Positions 16,141 through 24,417 of a stretch of 64,000 bases of DNA are shown here, in pieces. The position numbers and the translations under genes were made by a program. The notes under the pieces were generated by a model. It was not told the origin of the DNA. It saw only the letters and a program-made list of their open reading frames with translations, and searched no databases. The number at the start of each line of letters is the position of its first letter. Position 1 is the first letter of the stretch. Location of the stretch: NCBI RefSeq assembly GCF_001747405.1, contig NZ_CP017305.1, positions 2,436,001-2,500,000 of the forward strand, read 5' to 3'. This stretch comes from Chlorobaculum limnaeum. Its GTDB lineage: Bacteria > Bacteroidota > Chlorobiia > Chlorobiales > Chlorobiaceae.

Positions 16141-17048
16141 GCATCCAGGAGATCATCGACGAAGCCATACAGCTCCTGCGCCCTTCGCTGCCTTCGTCCG
16201 TTATCATCGAAGAGCACATCGACCATTCGTGCCGCAACGTTCTTGCCGACCCGAACCAGATGCACCAGGTCGTCGTGAATCTCTGTACCAATGCCGTCCA
16301 TGCCATGGAGCAAACCGGAGGAGTGCTGAAGATCGGCCTCAGGGAAATCATCGCCGGAAACGGCATTCCCTCGGTCGTGCCGAAGCTGCCTGAAGGCAAC
16401 TATGTCGAACTGACCATTTCCGATACCGGAACCGGAATGGACGAACTGACCGCCGAACGCATTTTCGAACCATTCTTCACGACCAAATCGATCGATAAAG
16501 GCGTAGGACTTGGTCTGTCGGTCGTCCATGGCATCGTTATCGCTGCCAACGGACATCTCAACGTCGAAAGTGAAAAGGGAAAAGGATCGACATTTCATGT
16601 CTGGCTGCCTGCTAACGAAAATAAAGCCAGCGCCAAAGCTGAGGAAAAGCCCCAGCCAGCGAAATACGCGGCCAATATTCTCTTCATCGACGACGAGCCT
16701 GCCGCGGTTCAGATGGTGTCGATCATGATGACCAAACTCGGTTACAACATACGCGCCGAAAAATCTCCGGCTGAGGCGTTGAAAATCTTCCGGGAACAAG
16801 CGGATCAGTTCGACCTGGTCATCACCGATCTGACCATGCCCGAAATGACCGGCATCCAGTTGACCGGCGAGATCCATAAAATCTCGCCCTCGATCCCGGT
16901 CATTCTGATGACCGGATACGGTAAAATCATTGACCACGACACGCCGCTGAAACACTATGGAATAACCCGTCTGCTGAAAAAACCGGTCAAGCTCGCCCAG
17001 TTGGCCTCGGCGGTCAACGAAGTACTCTCATCAACAAAATCTTCTTAA
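16131..17048 (+). CDS. histidine kinase ATPase domain plus receiver, C-terminal part (frameshifted)
   Basis: 305 residues: an HATPase_c domain with the N box (QVVVNLCTNAVHAM, near residues 44-57), DTGTGMD and GLGLSVVHG glycine boxes, then a receiver domain from about residue 180 with LFIDDEP, TDLTMPEMTG and a late KKPV Lys. Its ATG overlaps the end of the upstream half by ten bases, so coupled translation of two separate proteins is conceivable. The simpler reading is one hybrid kinase broken by a one-base loss. Confidence 0.8.
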   Translation: MPVSIQEIIDEAIQLLRPSLPSSVIIEEHIDHSCRNVLADPNQMHQVVVNLCTNAVHAMEQTGGVLKIGLREIIAGNGIPSVVPKLPEGNYVELTISDTGTGMDELTAERIFEPFFTTKSIDKGVGLGLSVVHGIVIAANGHLNVESEKGKGSTFHVWLPANENKASAKAEEKPQPAKYAANILFIDDEPAAVQMVSIMMTKLGYNIRAEKSPAEALKIFREQADQFDLVITDLTMPEMTGIQLTGEIHKISPSIPVILMTGYGKIIDHDTPLKHYGITRLLKKPVKLAQLASAVNEVLSSTKSS

Positions 17049-17054
17049 ATCAGT

Positions 17055-17417
17055 ATGAAAATTCTTGTCATCGACGACGATCATTCCGTCAGAAAGTTCA
17101 TAGCGACGACGTTGAAAAAAGAAAATTTCGTCGTAACCGAAGCCGAAAACGGCGCTGAAGGGCTAAAAAAACTTCAGCAGGAACGAGACATATCCATCAT
17201 CATCACCGACCTGATCATGCCAGAAAAGGAGGGAATCGAAACTATCATGGAGGTGCGCAAGATCAATCCCGCGCTGAAAATTCTGGCCATTTCCGGCGGC
17301 GGAAAAGCCGGCCCCGAAAACTTCCTGCTGCTTGCCGATGCCGTTGGGGCAAACGCCACGCTCAAAAAGCCCTTCGGCGGGCAGGAACTGCTCATGTGCC
17401 TGCGCATGTTGGCCTGA
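17055..17417 (+). CDS. single-domain response regulator (CheY-like)
   Basis: A 120-residue receiver domain starting 6 bases after the hybrid kinase stop, so in the same transcript. It has IDDDHSV, the phosphoacceptor in TDLIMPEKEG (about residue 52), AISGGG and the Lys in KKPFGG. The same motifs occur in the receiver at 14537. With the hybrid kinase this makes a small phosphorelay whose output is not visible in the window. Confidence 0.85.
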   Translation: MKILVIDDDHSVRKFIATTLKKENFVVTEAENGAEGLKKLQQERDISIIITDLIMPEKEGIETIMEVRKINPALKILAISGGGKAGPENFLLLADAVGANATLKKPFGGQELLMCLRMLA

Positions 17418-17512
17418 TTGGCAACACAGCAAGGAATCCCTGTTGCGCCGGTACATTATTTTTCTTAACTTTGACGGAAAATATGACCATTCAATAACAA
17501 GGAAATTTTCAC

Positions 17513-17761
17513 ATGAACAACCCAGCCGGAGCATTCGTCCAGGGCGCTGAAGCCTATGGCAGGTTTCTCGAGGTATTTATCGATGGCCACTGGTGGGTAG
17601 TCGGTGACGCCCTTGAAAATATTGGCAAGACCACCAAAAGACTTGGTGCGAATGCCTATCCTCATCTCTATGGCGGCAGCGCGGGGCTGAAAGGTTCCTC
17701 TCCGCGGTATTCCGGCTATGCCACGCCGACAAAAGAGGTGAAAAGCAGATTTCAGGAGTGA
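17513..17761 (+). CDS. csmE: chlorosome envelope protein CsmE
   Basis: An 82-residue CsmA-family protein: GAEAYGRFLEVFIDGHWWVVGDALENIGK, then LKGSSPRYSGYATPTKEV. CsmA itself builds the chlorosome baseplate with bacteriochlorophyll a; CsmE is its paralogue and lies beside csmD, the pairing known for green sulfur bacteria. The single His in DGHW (His27) is the likely pigment ligand by analogy with CsmA. CsmA and CsmE are matured by removing the C-terminal stretch. The ribosome site is AAGGAA before the ATG, and a strong terminator follows. Confidence 0.9.
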   Translation: MNNPAGAFVQGAEAYGRFLEVFIDGHWWVVGDALENIGKTTKRLGANAYPHLYGGSAGLKGSSPRYSGYATPTKEVKSRFQE

Positions 17762-17780
17762 ACATCACTCGTGTCTAAAC

Positions 17781-17808
17781 AAAAAAAGGGCTTTAAGGCC
17801 CTTTTTTT
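17781..17808 (+). terminator. terminator of csmE
   Basis: AAAAAAAGGGC pairs with GCCCTTTTTTT across a six-base loop, 20 bases after the csmE stop. It is symmetrical and could work both ways. Partial read-through into csmD is possible. Confidence 0.9.
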
Positions 17809-17971
17809 GTTTTCCGTTCGCCCTTCGCTTGAAGGGTTATCCGCGAATGAGTACATTTTTACAGAAATACCTGCGCTGTTGATTTTTACGGTACTCCACA
17901 TTTGCTGACCACGCAGGGACAGACATCAATTACTCGAAGATTCAACTCACTATCAAAAAAGGAGATGCATT

Positions 17972-18313
17972 ATGGCAGAGGAAGAAAAAATCGACACGAT
18001 GAAGTCATTCGATTTCGCCGTCAAAAGCATAACGGAGGCAGGCGTCAACCAGCTCAATCTCGTTTCCAATACCATCCAGTCCGCAGTGCCCGCAGTCACC
18101 AGTGCCGCGCAGAGCGTCACCGACGCCGTTTCGGCATCGGTCAAGACCGTGAGCGAGGCTGCAGGAACCTTGACCGGTGCGCTCGGCGAGCTTGGCGGAG
18201 CTGTCGTCAATCTGGCTGGCGCCGTGGCCAACTCGGCCGTTTCGGTCGCCCAGTCGGGAGTCAACACCGTCGCGAACGCTGTCAGCTCGATTCTCCCGGC
18301 CAAAAAAGCCTGA
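17972..18313 (+). CDS. csmD: chlorosome envelope protein CsmD
   Basis: A 113-residue Ala/Val/Ser-rich protein with a charged N-terminus (MAEEEKIDTMKSF) and two weakly hydrophobic repeats (ALGELGGAVVNLAGAVANSAVSVAQSG). Length and composition match CsmD, an envelope protein of the CsmC/CsmD group. The SD sequence AAAGGAGAT lies 8 bases before the ATG, strong for this genome and suggesting high expression. It follows csmE, separated by a terminator and a 200-base gap. Confidence 0.85.
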   Translation: MAEEEKIDTMKSFDFAVKSITEAGVNQLNLVSNTIQSAVPAVTSAAQSVTDAVSASVKTVSEAAGTLTGALGELGGAVVNLAGAVANSAVSVAQSGVNTVANAVSSILPAKKA

Positions 18314-18346
18314 ACCCCTCACTCGCGCCAGCCAACCACCTGCCGT

Positions 18347-18376
18347 ACCGGAGCCTCGAGAGCTCGAAGCTCCGGT
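18347..18376 (+). terminator. hairpin between csmD and the opposing SDR gene
   Basis: ACCGGAGC (18347-18354) pairs with GCTCCGGT (18369-18376), with a CTCGAGAGCTCGAA loop that holds further self-complementary bases. No T run follows, so it may be a 3'-end stabiliser rather than a classic terminator. It lies between convergent genes. Confidence 0.5.
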
Positions 18377-18399
18377 GGGCGGCCCTCCCGATTCCGCTC

Positions 18400-19098
18400 T
18401 TACGACAGCTTGTCGAAATAGCCCGCGAGCGACTGCTGCGGTTCGGGAGCTTCGATGATGACCTCGAAGGTTTTGTTTGCCGCCTTTTCGACCCACAGCG
18501 ACAGCACGGCCAGCTCGGCCACGTCTGACCGGTTCATCCAGCCGTTCCACAAGTGATCGCCCTGCTCGACATGAAGCCGGTGCTGAAGCGGCTCGCCATC
18601 CCTCAGACCGCCCGGGCGGATGATGGTATGGGTGCGGCCTTCCGAGGCAAAGATTTTCCGCAGATGCTCCTCGGCTGCATGTTTCATGCTCAACACGCCG
18701 CCGAAGAGGTTGAGCGGATGGTACCATTTGGTCACCGCGATGGAGCTGACCATCGCGAAATGCCGCACACCAGCTTTGGCGGCCTCGTCCATCAGCCTGA
18801 TCGCGCCATCGCGGTCAACCTCCGACGGCGAGGCCTCGCCGCTCACCGACGAAGAGCCGAGCGCGGAGATGACCGCGTCGCAGCCGCTGACCGCCCGGGC
18901 GATCGACTCGGCATCCTGTATTTTCCCGATGGCCACTTCGACGGCATCACCGAACATGCTCCTCGCTTTTTCCTCCGAGCGAACGAAAACCCTGACAGGT
19001 ACGCCATGGTGCAAGAGTCGCCGGACAACCCAACTTCCCGTCTTGCCTGTCGCTCCGGCGACGAGCACTTTCTTTCCGTATTCCGATTTTTCAGTCAT
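18400..19098 (-). CDS. NAD(P)-binding atypical SDR (NmrA/Ycf39-like)
   Basis: A 232-residue Rossmann protein with VLVAGATGKTGSWVV near the N-terminus (residues 11-25), a VSSIAVTKWYHP region and a RPGGL loop. These are features of atypical SDRs of phototrophs used in pigment assembly or quinone and flavin redox sensing. No classical YxxxK motif is obvious. It converges with csmD. The exact role is unknown. Confidence 0.8.
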   Translation of the reverse strand: MTEKSEYGKKVLVAGATGKTGSWVVRRLLHHGVPVRVFVRSEEKARSMFGDAVEVAIGKIQDAESIARAVSGCDAVISALGSSSVSGEASPSEVDRDGAIRLMDEAAKAGVRHFAMVSSIAVTKWYHPLNLFGGVLSMKHAAEEHLRKIFASEGRTHTIIRPGGLRDGEPLQHRLHVEQGDHLWNGWMNRSDVAELAVLSLWVEKAANKTFEVIIEAPEPQQSLAGYFDKLS

Positions 19099-19326
19099 AA
19101 TTCCCCTCTGCTTTTTTTCATTTCATGCTCCTGTTCAGAAAAGAGAACCATTTCTTCAAGCACTCTGTTTCCGGCATGTTTTTCATGAAAGAGGAGATCA
19201 TCCCAGGGGGAGCGATGGACTCTCTCTCTTTTTCATTAAGTTTCGGAATAATCGGCTGCAAGCAAAGAACACGATCAATCTGCCCTTCAAGTCAACCGTC
19301 TTTCAGGCACCCAACAACATCGCGCC

Positions 19327-20646
19327 ATGAAAATCCATCGTCCAACCGTTTCGGCAATCATTCTTGCGATCACGCTCTCCTCCCCAACCATTGCCCATGC
19401 CTATAACCGCGATCAACTGAAGCTGCTTCAGAAGAGCGTCGCCGAGTGGAACGCCATGCGCAGTCAGCAGCCGGAGCTTGCCATCGATCTCTCCAAAGCC
19501 AACCTTGAAGACGCGAACCTCAAGGGGGCAAATCTGTCGAAGGCCAATCTCTCCAAATCCGACCTCAGCGGCGCGTCACTCGACCAGGCAAACCTCGAAG
19601 GAGCAAACCTTGGCATGGCTTACCTGAAAAAGACGAACATGAAAGCCGTCAACGCTTCGCGAGCCTGGCTGGCGGGCGCGAACCTGAGCGGCGCGTTCAT
19701 GAAGGATGCCTCGCTGAAGGAGGCCAATCTTGCAGGCGCGAACCTGCGGTGGGTCAAACTGGGTGGAGCCGATCTGGAGCGGGCAAGCCTCAAGAATACG
19801 GTGCTGTTCGAAGCGGATTTCGAGCGGGCGAACCTCAAGGGGGTGCAATTCAACAATGCCCGCTTCATCGGAAACGCCGTGCTGAAGGACGCCGTGCTGT
19901 CAAGCAACACCGTGCTGCCCTCTGGCGAGCCGGTCACTCGCGGCTGGGCGACGATGCGCGATGCCCGTTTCGTCAGGGAAGCTCCCGCCGCGCCGCCGGA
20001 ATTCGCGCCACCAGTCATGGCTTCGCCGGTCGTCATTCCGGAGAACATGCCTGCCGGTAGCGCCCAGGCCGTTCCGACGCCGCCTGCGCCCGATGTGAGG
20101 GAGGTCGAGGAGTGGAATGCGATGCGGCAGAACAATCCCGAAACGAAAATCGAAATGACCGAGGAGAAACTCGGCCAAACCGAACTTGCCGGCGTCGATC
20201 TGAGAGCGGCCTCCCTGTCGAAATCCGATTTCGAACGCGCCAACCTCGACAAGGCCAACATGGCCGGTGCCAACATGGCCGGTGTGAATCTCGAAAGAGC
20301 CGACATGAAAGAGGCGAACCTGAAAGGGGCGAATCTCGAAGGCGCAAACCTCGACCGCGCCTACATGAAAAATGCCGATCTTTCCGATGCGAATCTCAAG
20401 GGCGCTGTGCTTTACGGGGCAACGCTTTACGGAGCGAATCTCGATGGCGCGAACCTGACTAATGCTTCACTGTTCGACGCAAATCTGGAAAAAGCCTCCC
20501 TGAAAGGGGCCGACCTGACAGGCGCAACGCTGACGGGCGTTAACCTGACCGATGCGATCATCTCCTCGACAACAATCACCCCTTCGGGCAAAAAGGCGAC
20601 GCGAAGCTGGGCAATGCTCAACAATGCCGTTTTCACCGATAAATAA
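19327..20646 (+). CDS. secreted pentapeptide-repeat protein with two repeat domains
   Basis: A 439-residue protein with a signal peptide (cleavage likely after AHA, residue 25) and two long runs of A(N/D)LxxA pentapeptides, about residues 55-205 and 290-425. Each run is introduced by the same module: EWNAMR then a PE pair (at about 38-50 and 259-272), and each ends with a TRGWA or TRSWA sequence before a short tail. So the protein is an internal duplication. The repeats form right-handed quadrilateral beta helices. Periplasmic location is expected; the partner is unknown. Confidence 0.85.
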   Translation: MKIHRPTVSAIILAITLSSPTIAHAYNRDQLKLLQKSVAEWNAMRSQQPELAIDLSKANLEDANLKGANLSKANLSKSDLSGASLDQANLEGANLGMAYLKKTNMKAVNASRAWLAGANLSGAFMKDASLKEANLAGANLRWVKLGGADLERASLKNTVLFEADFERANLKGVQFNNARFIGNAVLKDAVLSSNTVLPSGEPVTRGWATMRDARFVREAPAAPPEFAPPVMASPVVIPENMPAGSAQAVPTPPAPDVREVEEWNAMRQNNPETKIEMTEEKLGQTELAGVDLRAASLSKSDFERANLDKANMAGANMAGVNLERADMKEANLKGANLEGANLDRAYMKNADLSDANLKGAVLYGATLYGANLDGANLTNASLFDANLEKASLKGADLTGATLTGVNLTDAIISSTTITPSGKKATRSWAMLNNAVFTDK

Positions 20647-20671
20647 CCGATGACAAAAAGCTGAACCGGAT

Positions 20672-20905
20672 ATGGCTAACATTCTTGTCGCAAGCTACTA
20701 CAGCCGCTGGGACCTGGCTGAGCACAAAGGGCGGATCGCCCTGTACGATACAAGCAACCAGCTTATCGAGAACCATCTGTTCATTCACCCGGCGGAGTTC
20801 CAGGTCGTGGCGAGCATGCTCCGGCATGAAAAACCGCTCTGGTTCGATACCGAGGCCAAGCACCTTCGTACAGGATCTGAGCCGGTCGGCGAATGGGAAA
20901 GCTGA
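20672..20905 (+). CDS. small conserved-looking protein of unknown function
   Basis: A 77-residue soluble protein, ANILVASYYSRWDLAEHKGRIALYD..., starting 25 bases after the pentapeptide gene. I recognise no family. It has no signal or membrane segment. Codon use matches its neighbours, which supports it as a real gene. Confidence 0.6.
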   Translation: MANILVASYYSRWDLAEHKGRIALYDTSNQLIENHLFIHPAEFQVVASMLRHEKPLWFDTEAKHLRTGSEPVGEWES

Positions 20906-20950
20906 GGCGAGGCAAACAGCGCCGTTCATGACGAAGGGCGCTGTTCCGGT

Positions 20951-21229
20951 TCAGTTGGGAAAACGCTTCCTGTGAAGAAGCTGCAGCAGAGGATGGGCTC
21001 TGGTGATGTTGGGATCGCTGACCGGCAGCAGATGCTTTTTCCCGGTGCGCGTAACCACCTCGATCGTGCCGTCGGCATTGACGGAGGTCACTTTCCAGTA
21101 CTTGTCGACCACATAGTGATAATGCTCGCCGTGTTCGAGGGCGTAAACCTGCCTGGCTCTCGGGCCTGGCGATACGGAGCTTTTTGGTTTGTGATAAATA
21201 ATAGAATCTCCGATCCTGAATTGAGGCAT
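20951..21229 (-). CDS. small protein, unknown function (CarD/KOW-like N-terminus)
   Basis: Translated from the ATG at 21229 this gives 92 residues, MPQFRIGDSIIYHKPK..., with a basic C-terminus. AAGGAGG lies 7 bases before that ATG, so the longer ORF to 21367 is not needed. The opening FRIGDSIIYHK is reminiscent of small beta-barrel domains such as CarD or KOW types that bind RNA polymerase or RNA, but the protein is too short for a full CarD. No firm function. Confidence 0.65.
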   Translation of the reverse strand: MPQFRIGDSIIYHKPKSSVSPGPRARQVYALEHGEHYHYVVDKYWKVTSVNADGTIEVVTRTGKKHLLPVSDPNITRAHPLLQLLHRKRFPN

Positions 21230-21391
21230 CATCCCCCCTCCTTTCCGTCGATCGAACGGCATACAGATTGGTATAAAAAAGTTAGTTATCGTTGATTGTA
21301 TAAAAAAAACCAGAAAAAACTCTACAATTTTTTCATCATAGCCATTCGCGCGGCTCTTTTTTCCCAAAGAGCCACGATTGGCCCATGCCGT

Positions 21392-22576
21392 TCAGGAAAT
21401 CTCTTCAGCAAATCCGATGACAAGCCGGTCACCTTCCCTTCGCGCTCCGGTGGTTTTGAGCGTGGCCAGAGCCTGCGGCAGCACCATGTTCCGCCGGTGG
21501 TTGCCGATCCGGATATTCAGCTCGTCGCCGCTCTTGCTCAACTGAACCGTTTCGTCCGGCATGTTGGGAAGCAGCAGTTCGAGATCGTATCCCCCCTCTG
21601 TCTGCCTGATGTGATAGGGATTGCGCCGGTAATAGACTTGTGACGGGTCTTCGTCGCCATAGAGCAGCTCCTTGAGCTTTTCGAGCGTCGCAAGCCCGCA
21701 AATCTCCCGTGACCAGAGAGGAACCTCCTTGACGGGCAGCGGACTGAAGCTGTCGATGATCTCCTGCCGGTAGATTTTCTGGTTCTCCTTCCAGTACTGA
21801 AAATAGGGGTCGGTCACCTCGTCGGGAATGATTCTGTTGGAGATGACCATGTCGATGGAGATGTTGTAGAGGCTGAGGTAAGCCTGCGCCCGGAGCGACT
21901 CCTTGATGACCATCTTCTCGGGATTGGTGACGAGCCGCGCCGAGGTGACGCTGTTGTCGGTCAGAATCTTGCCGAGCGCCTCGATCTGCCCGTAAAACTC
22001 GTAGGGCAAGTCCATCATCTCCTTGTCGGGCAGTGAAAAACCGGCGAGCGGCCTGAAGATCGGCTCCACCAGCGGCCGCAGATAAACGGCCATCTTTTCG
22101 AGCGGCTTGTACAATCGCCGCATATACCAGCCGCCCACCTCGGGAATGCTCAAGAGGCGCAAGGCTGTACCGGTTGGGGCGGAATCGATGATCAGCACGT
22201 CGTAATCGCCCTCCCTGTGGTGGCGGAACACCCTGACCAGCCCGAAAATCTCGTCCATGCCGGGCAGGATGGCCAACTCCTCGGCCTGCACGCCGTCCAG
22301 CCCGCGGGCCTGGAGCACCTCGGTCATGTAGCGCTTGACGCTTCCCCAGTTCTGCTCCAGCTCTTCGAGCACGTCGAGTTCCGCGCCCCAGAGATTCCGG
22401 CGCACCTCGCGCGGCTCGTGGCCAAGCGGCACATCGAAACTGTCGGCGAGAGAGTGGGCCGGATCGGTGCTCAGCACCAGGGTTTTATAGCCCAGCTCGG
22501 CGCAACGCAATCCGGTGGCCGCCGCCATCGAGGTTTTGCCAACCCCGCCTTTCCCCGTCATGAGAATCAGACGCAT
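21392..22576 (-). CDS. ArsA-family ATPase with C-terminal HSP20-like domain
   Basis: A 394-residue protein. The deviant Walker [10 protein letters not shown] (residues 8-16), [14 protein letters not shown] switch and [13 protein letters not shown] Walker B region define the ArsA/Get3 group of P-loop ATPases. From about residue 310 the chain changes to a short beta-rich domain ([33 protein letters not shown]), like the alpha-crystallin-type ArsA_HSP20 domain. No arsenite operon genes (arsR, arsB) are nearby and the Cys pairs of arsenite pumps are absent. A client-handling or membrane-protein targeting role is more likely than arsenite export. Confidence 0.85.
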   Translation of the reverse strand: MRLILMTGKGGVGKTSMAAATGLRCAELGYKTLVLSTDPAHSLADSFDVPLGHEPREVRRNLWGAELDVLEELEQNWGSVKRYMTEVLQARGLDGVQAEELAILPGMDEIFGLVRVFRHHREGDYDVLIIDSAPTGTALRLLSIPEVGGWYMRRLYKPLEKMAVYLRPLVEPIFRPLAGFSLPDKEMMDLPYEFYGQIEALGKILTDNSVTSARLVTNPEKMVIKESLRAQAYLSLYNISIDMVISNRIIPDEVTDPYFQYWKENQKIYRQEIIDSFSPLPVKEVPLWSREICGLATLEKLKELLYGDEDPSQVYYRRNPYHIRQTEGGYDLELLLPNMPDETVQLSKSGDELNIRIGNHRRNMVLPQALATLKTTGARREGDRLVIGFAEEIS

Positions 22577-22691
22577 TCAACGCTCCTTTTTTCCTTACCC
22601 AACCACAGGGGGAAAAAAATAGTTTGTTCTCGTCACAAGCCGCTCGCCCCATCCGGCAACTGAAAAATGGCTACTTGCCGATACAGTACGC

Positions 22692-22725
22692 AAAAAAGCC
22701 TCTCTGCCACGAAAGCGAGAGAGGC
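22692..22725 (-). terminator. terminator after the HTH-PAS gene
   Basis: Read on the minus strand, GCCTCTCT pairs with AGAGAGGC over a 12-base loop and is followed by TTTTTT. It lies about 55 bases after the stop of the HTH-PAS gene. Confidence 0.85.
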
Positions 22726-22778
22726 CTGAGCATGCTGTCGTTATTTTGAAATCCGGGACGCCGCCCTGCCGAAACCGG

Positions 22779-23438
22779 TCAGAAGAGCTGGTTATCGGTT
22801 TTGCGCAGAATCATCGCGTACTCGTTCTGGTCGGTCATGGGCTTTCTTTTGACCGAAAGACTCCATTCGACATTCATCCAGGAACCATCGCCGGACTTGA
22901 ACCTCGAATAGAACATGAGCACAGCCTCATGGGGCTTCTGGCGGTCGAGCGCGTTCTTGAAGTGCAGGTAATCATCCGGGTGAAGAATTTCCGCAAGCGA
23001 TACTCCGGCCAGCGAACCCGGCGCGAAACTCAGGAACTTCTCGATCGAGCTGCTCAGATCGACAATTTTTTCTTCATCGTCCAGAACAGCATATGCCTCG
23101 ATGGCCGGCTTGAGGCGCTCCTCGAACCTGCCGATGTGCATGCGCACCTGTCGAAGCAGATTGTCGATATCCATGCGGTACCGGGAAAGCGCCAGAGCGT
23201 CGCTGATCGGACTCACCTGCTCGCCCACGGCATGACCGGTGAGGATCCAGTCGATATCGGCTCCATCCTTTTCGAGCCGGTCGAGCATCTTTTTTCCCGG
23301 AAGACACTTGCCCTTGAGATACGGAGTCATCTGCGCCGGGTATTTGATGCCTACCGCCCGGCAAAAGGCATTGACCGAGCCGTGCTTTTTGAGGATATAA
23401 TTTCTGAGACGATGATTGAATCCGCTATGTGTGCTCAT
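22779..23438 (-). CDS. HTH-PAS regulator
   Basis: 219 residues from the ATG at 23438. The N-terminal part (residues 8-70) fits a phage-repressor-like helix-turn-helix: GSVNAFCRAVGI..., ending DIDWILTGH. The C-terminal half (about 120-215) is a PAS domain with LAEILHPDDYLHF and FKSGDGSWMNVEWS. A sensor that binds DNA according to a small-molecule, redox or light cue is plausible; no ligand can be named. The longer ORF to 23501 adds residues without a better start. Confidence 0.75.
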   Translation of the reverse strand: MSTHSGFNHRLRNYILKKHGSVNAFCRAVGIKYPAQMTPYLKGKCLPGKKMLDRLEKDGADIDWILTGHAVGEQVSPISDALALSRYRMDIDNLLRQVRMHIGRFEERLKPAIEAYAVLDDEEKIVDLSSSIEKFLSFAPGSLAGVSLAEILHPDDYLHFKNALDRQKPHEAVLMFYSRFKSGDGSWMNVEWSLSVKRKPMTDQNEYAMILRKTDNQLF

Positions 23439-23559
23439 GATAATGGATAAATAGCTGTTAACAATTCGATTCGATAATAATGCGAAACAACCGGTTCGCA
23501 TTCATGCTGATAGCAAACGGCGTATGTCGCTTCGAGAAACAGGAAAAGCCATCCGCGTC

Positions 23560-24330
23560 TCATCCATCGGTTTCCCTGGCCGGAACATTGAACAGGGCGC
23601 TGGTAACTATCGGAACCAGAAAAATCGACACCGTGATGACCGACATAACCAGATCTGCGTGATGTCCTGCGAGATAGCCACTGATCGCCATTGTCGGCCA
23701 GAGATGCTCGAAAACACTGAAGGTCAACCGCAAACCCAGAACAGCAAGCACGATATAGGCGCAAGACTCCAGGAAAGCATACTCTTCCATCAGCCGGATA
23801 AAACCGTATGCAACGAAACGCATGGTCAGGATTCCGATGAAGACTCCGGTACAGACCAGAATGATATTATCCGTGAAAGCGACCGCCGCAAAGACATTGT
23901 CGATTGAAAACGCAATATCCATCATCTCGACAAATATCACCGTAGACCAGAATGGACCAATCCTTCCCGCGACAAATCGATAGAGGCGATTGTTGCGCTT
24001 TTCGTTACTGAGTGCGCCCGCATCCTTTGCGCTCCGACTGTTCCACCAGCTCCAGACCAGATAGAGCAGGTAGATGCCGCCAAAAGGCTTGAGCCACCAG
24101 ATGCTGACCAGGGAGGCGGCAAAAACCAGAAAAAGGCCTCTGAATAGATAAGCGCCGATAATGCCATATCTTAGCGCTGCCGGGCGCTGTTGCTGGGGAA
24201 GGTCGAGAACCATGGTCGCGAGCACTGCGGCATTGTCCACCGACAGCAGCCCCTCGATCACGACAAGATTCAAAATGACGAGCAGTGACGACGCAGGGTG
24301 CTCAACGATTTGCTGGACAAGTTCTTGCAT
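23560..24330 (-). CDS. TerC-family integral membrane protein
   Basis: A 256-residue membrane protein with about seven helices and the TerC pattern: VIEGLLSVDNAAVLA (residues 24-38) and EMMDIAFSIDNVFAA (about 134-148), two inverted halves each bearing an acidic SxDN motif thought to bind metal. TerC/Alx proteins are linked to metal (manganese) efflux and membrane-protein metalation. It stands alone between regulators and the Kup gene. Confidence 0.85.
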   Translation of the reverse strand: MQELVQQIVEHPASSLLVILNLVVIEGLLSVDNAAVLATMVLDLPQQQRPAALRYGIIGAYLFRGLFLVFAASLVSIWWLKPFGGIYLLYLVWSWWNSRSAKDAGALSNEKRNNRLYRFVAGRIGPFWSTVIFVEMMDIAFSIDNVFAAVAFTDNIILVCTGVFIGILTMRFVAYGFIRLMEEYAFLESCAYIVLAVLGLRLTFSVFEHLWPTMAISGYLAGHHADLVMSVITVSIFLVPIVTSALFNVPARETDG

Positions 24331-24417
24331 CGAGATTTAGTCTGCCTGTTCCCGTTTCTATATGTCAATGTACATAATACTATATAGAAAACAAATACAA
24401 ACAGGAAAAATGCAGTA

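Noticed and set aside
21392-22576. Arsenite pump ATPase (arsA) reading of the ATPase gene
   Set aside because: Single ATPase half, no arsB/arsR/arsD nearby, C-terminal HSP20-like domain; family name kept but not the arsenic role.
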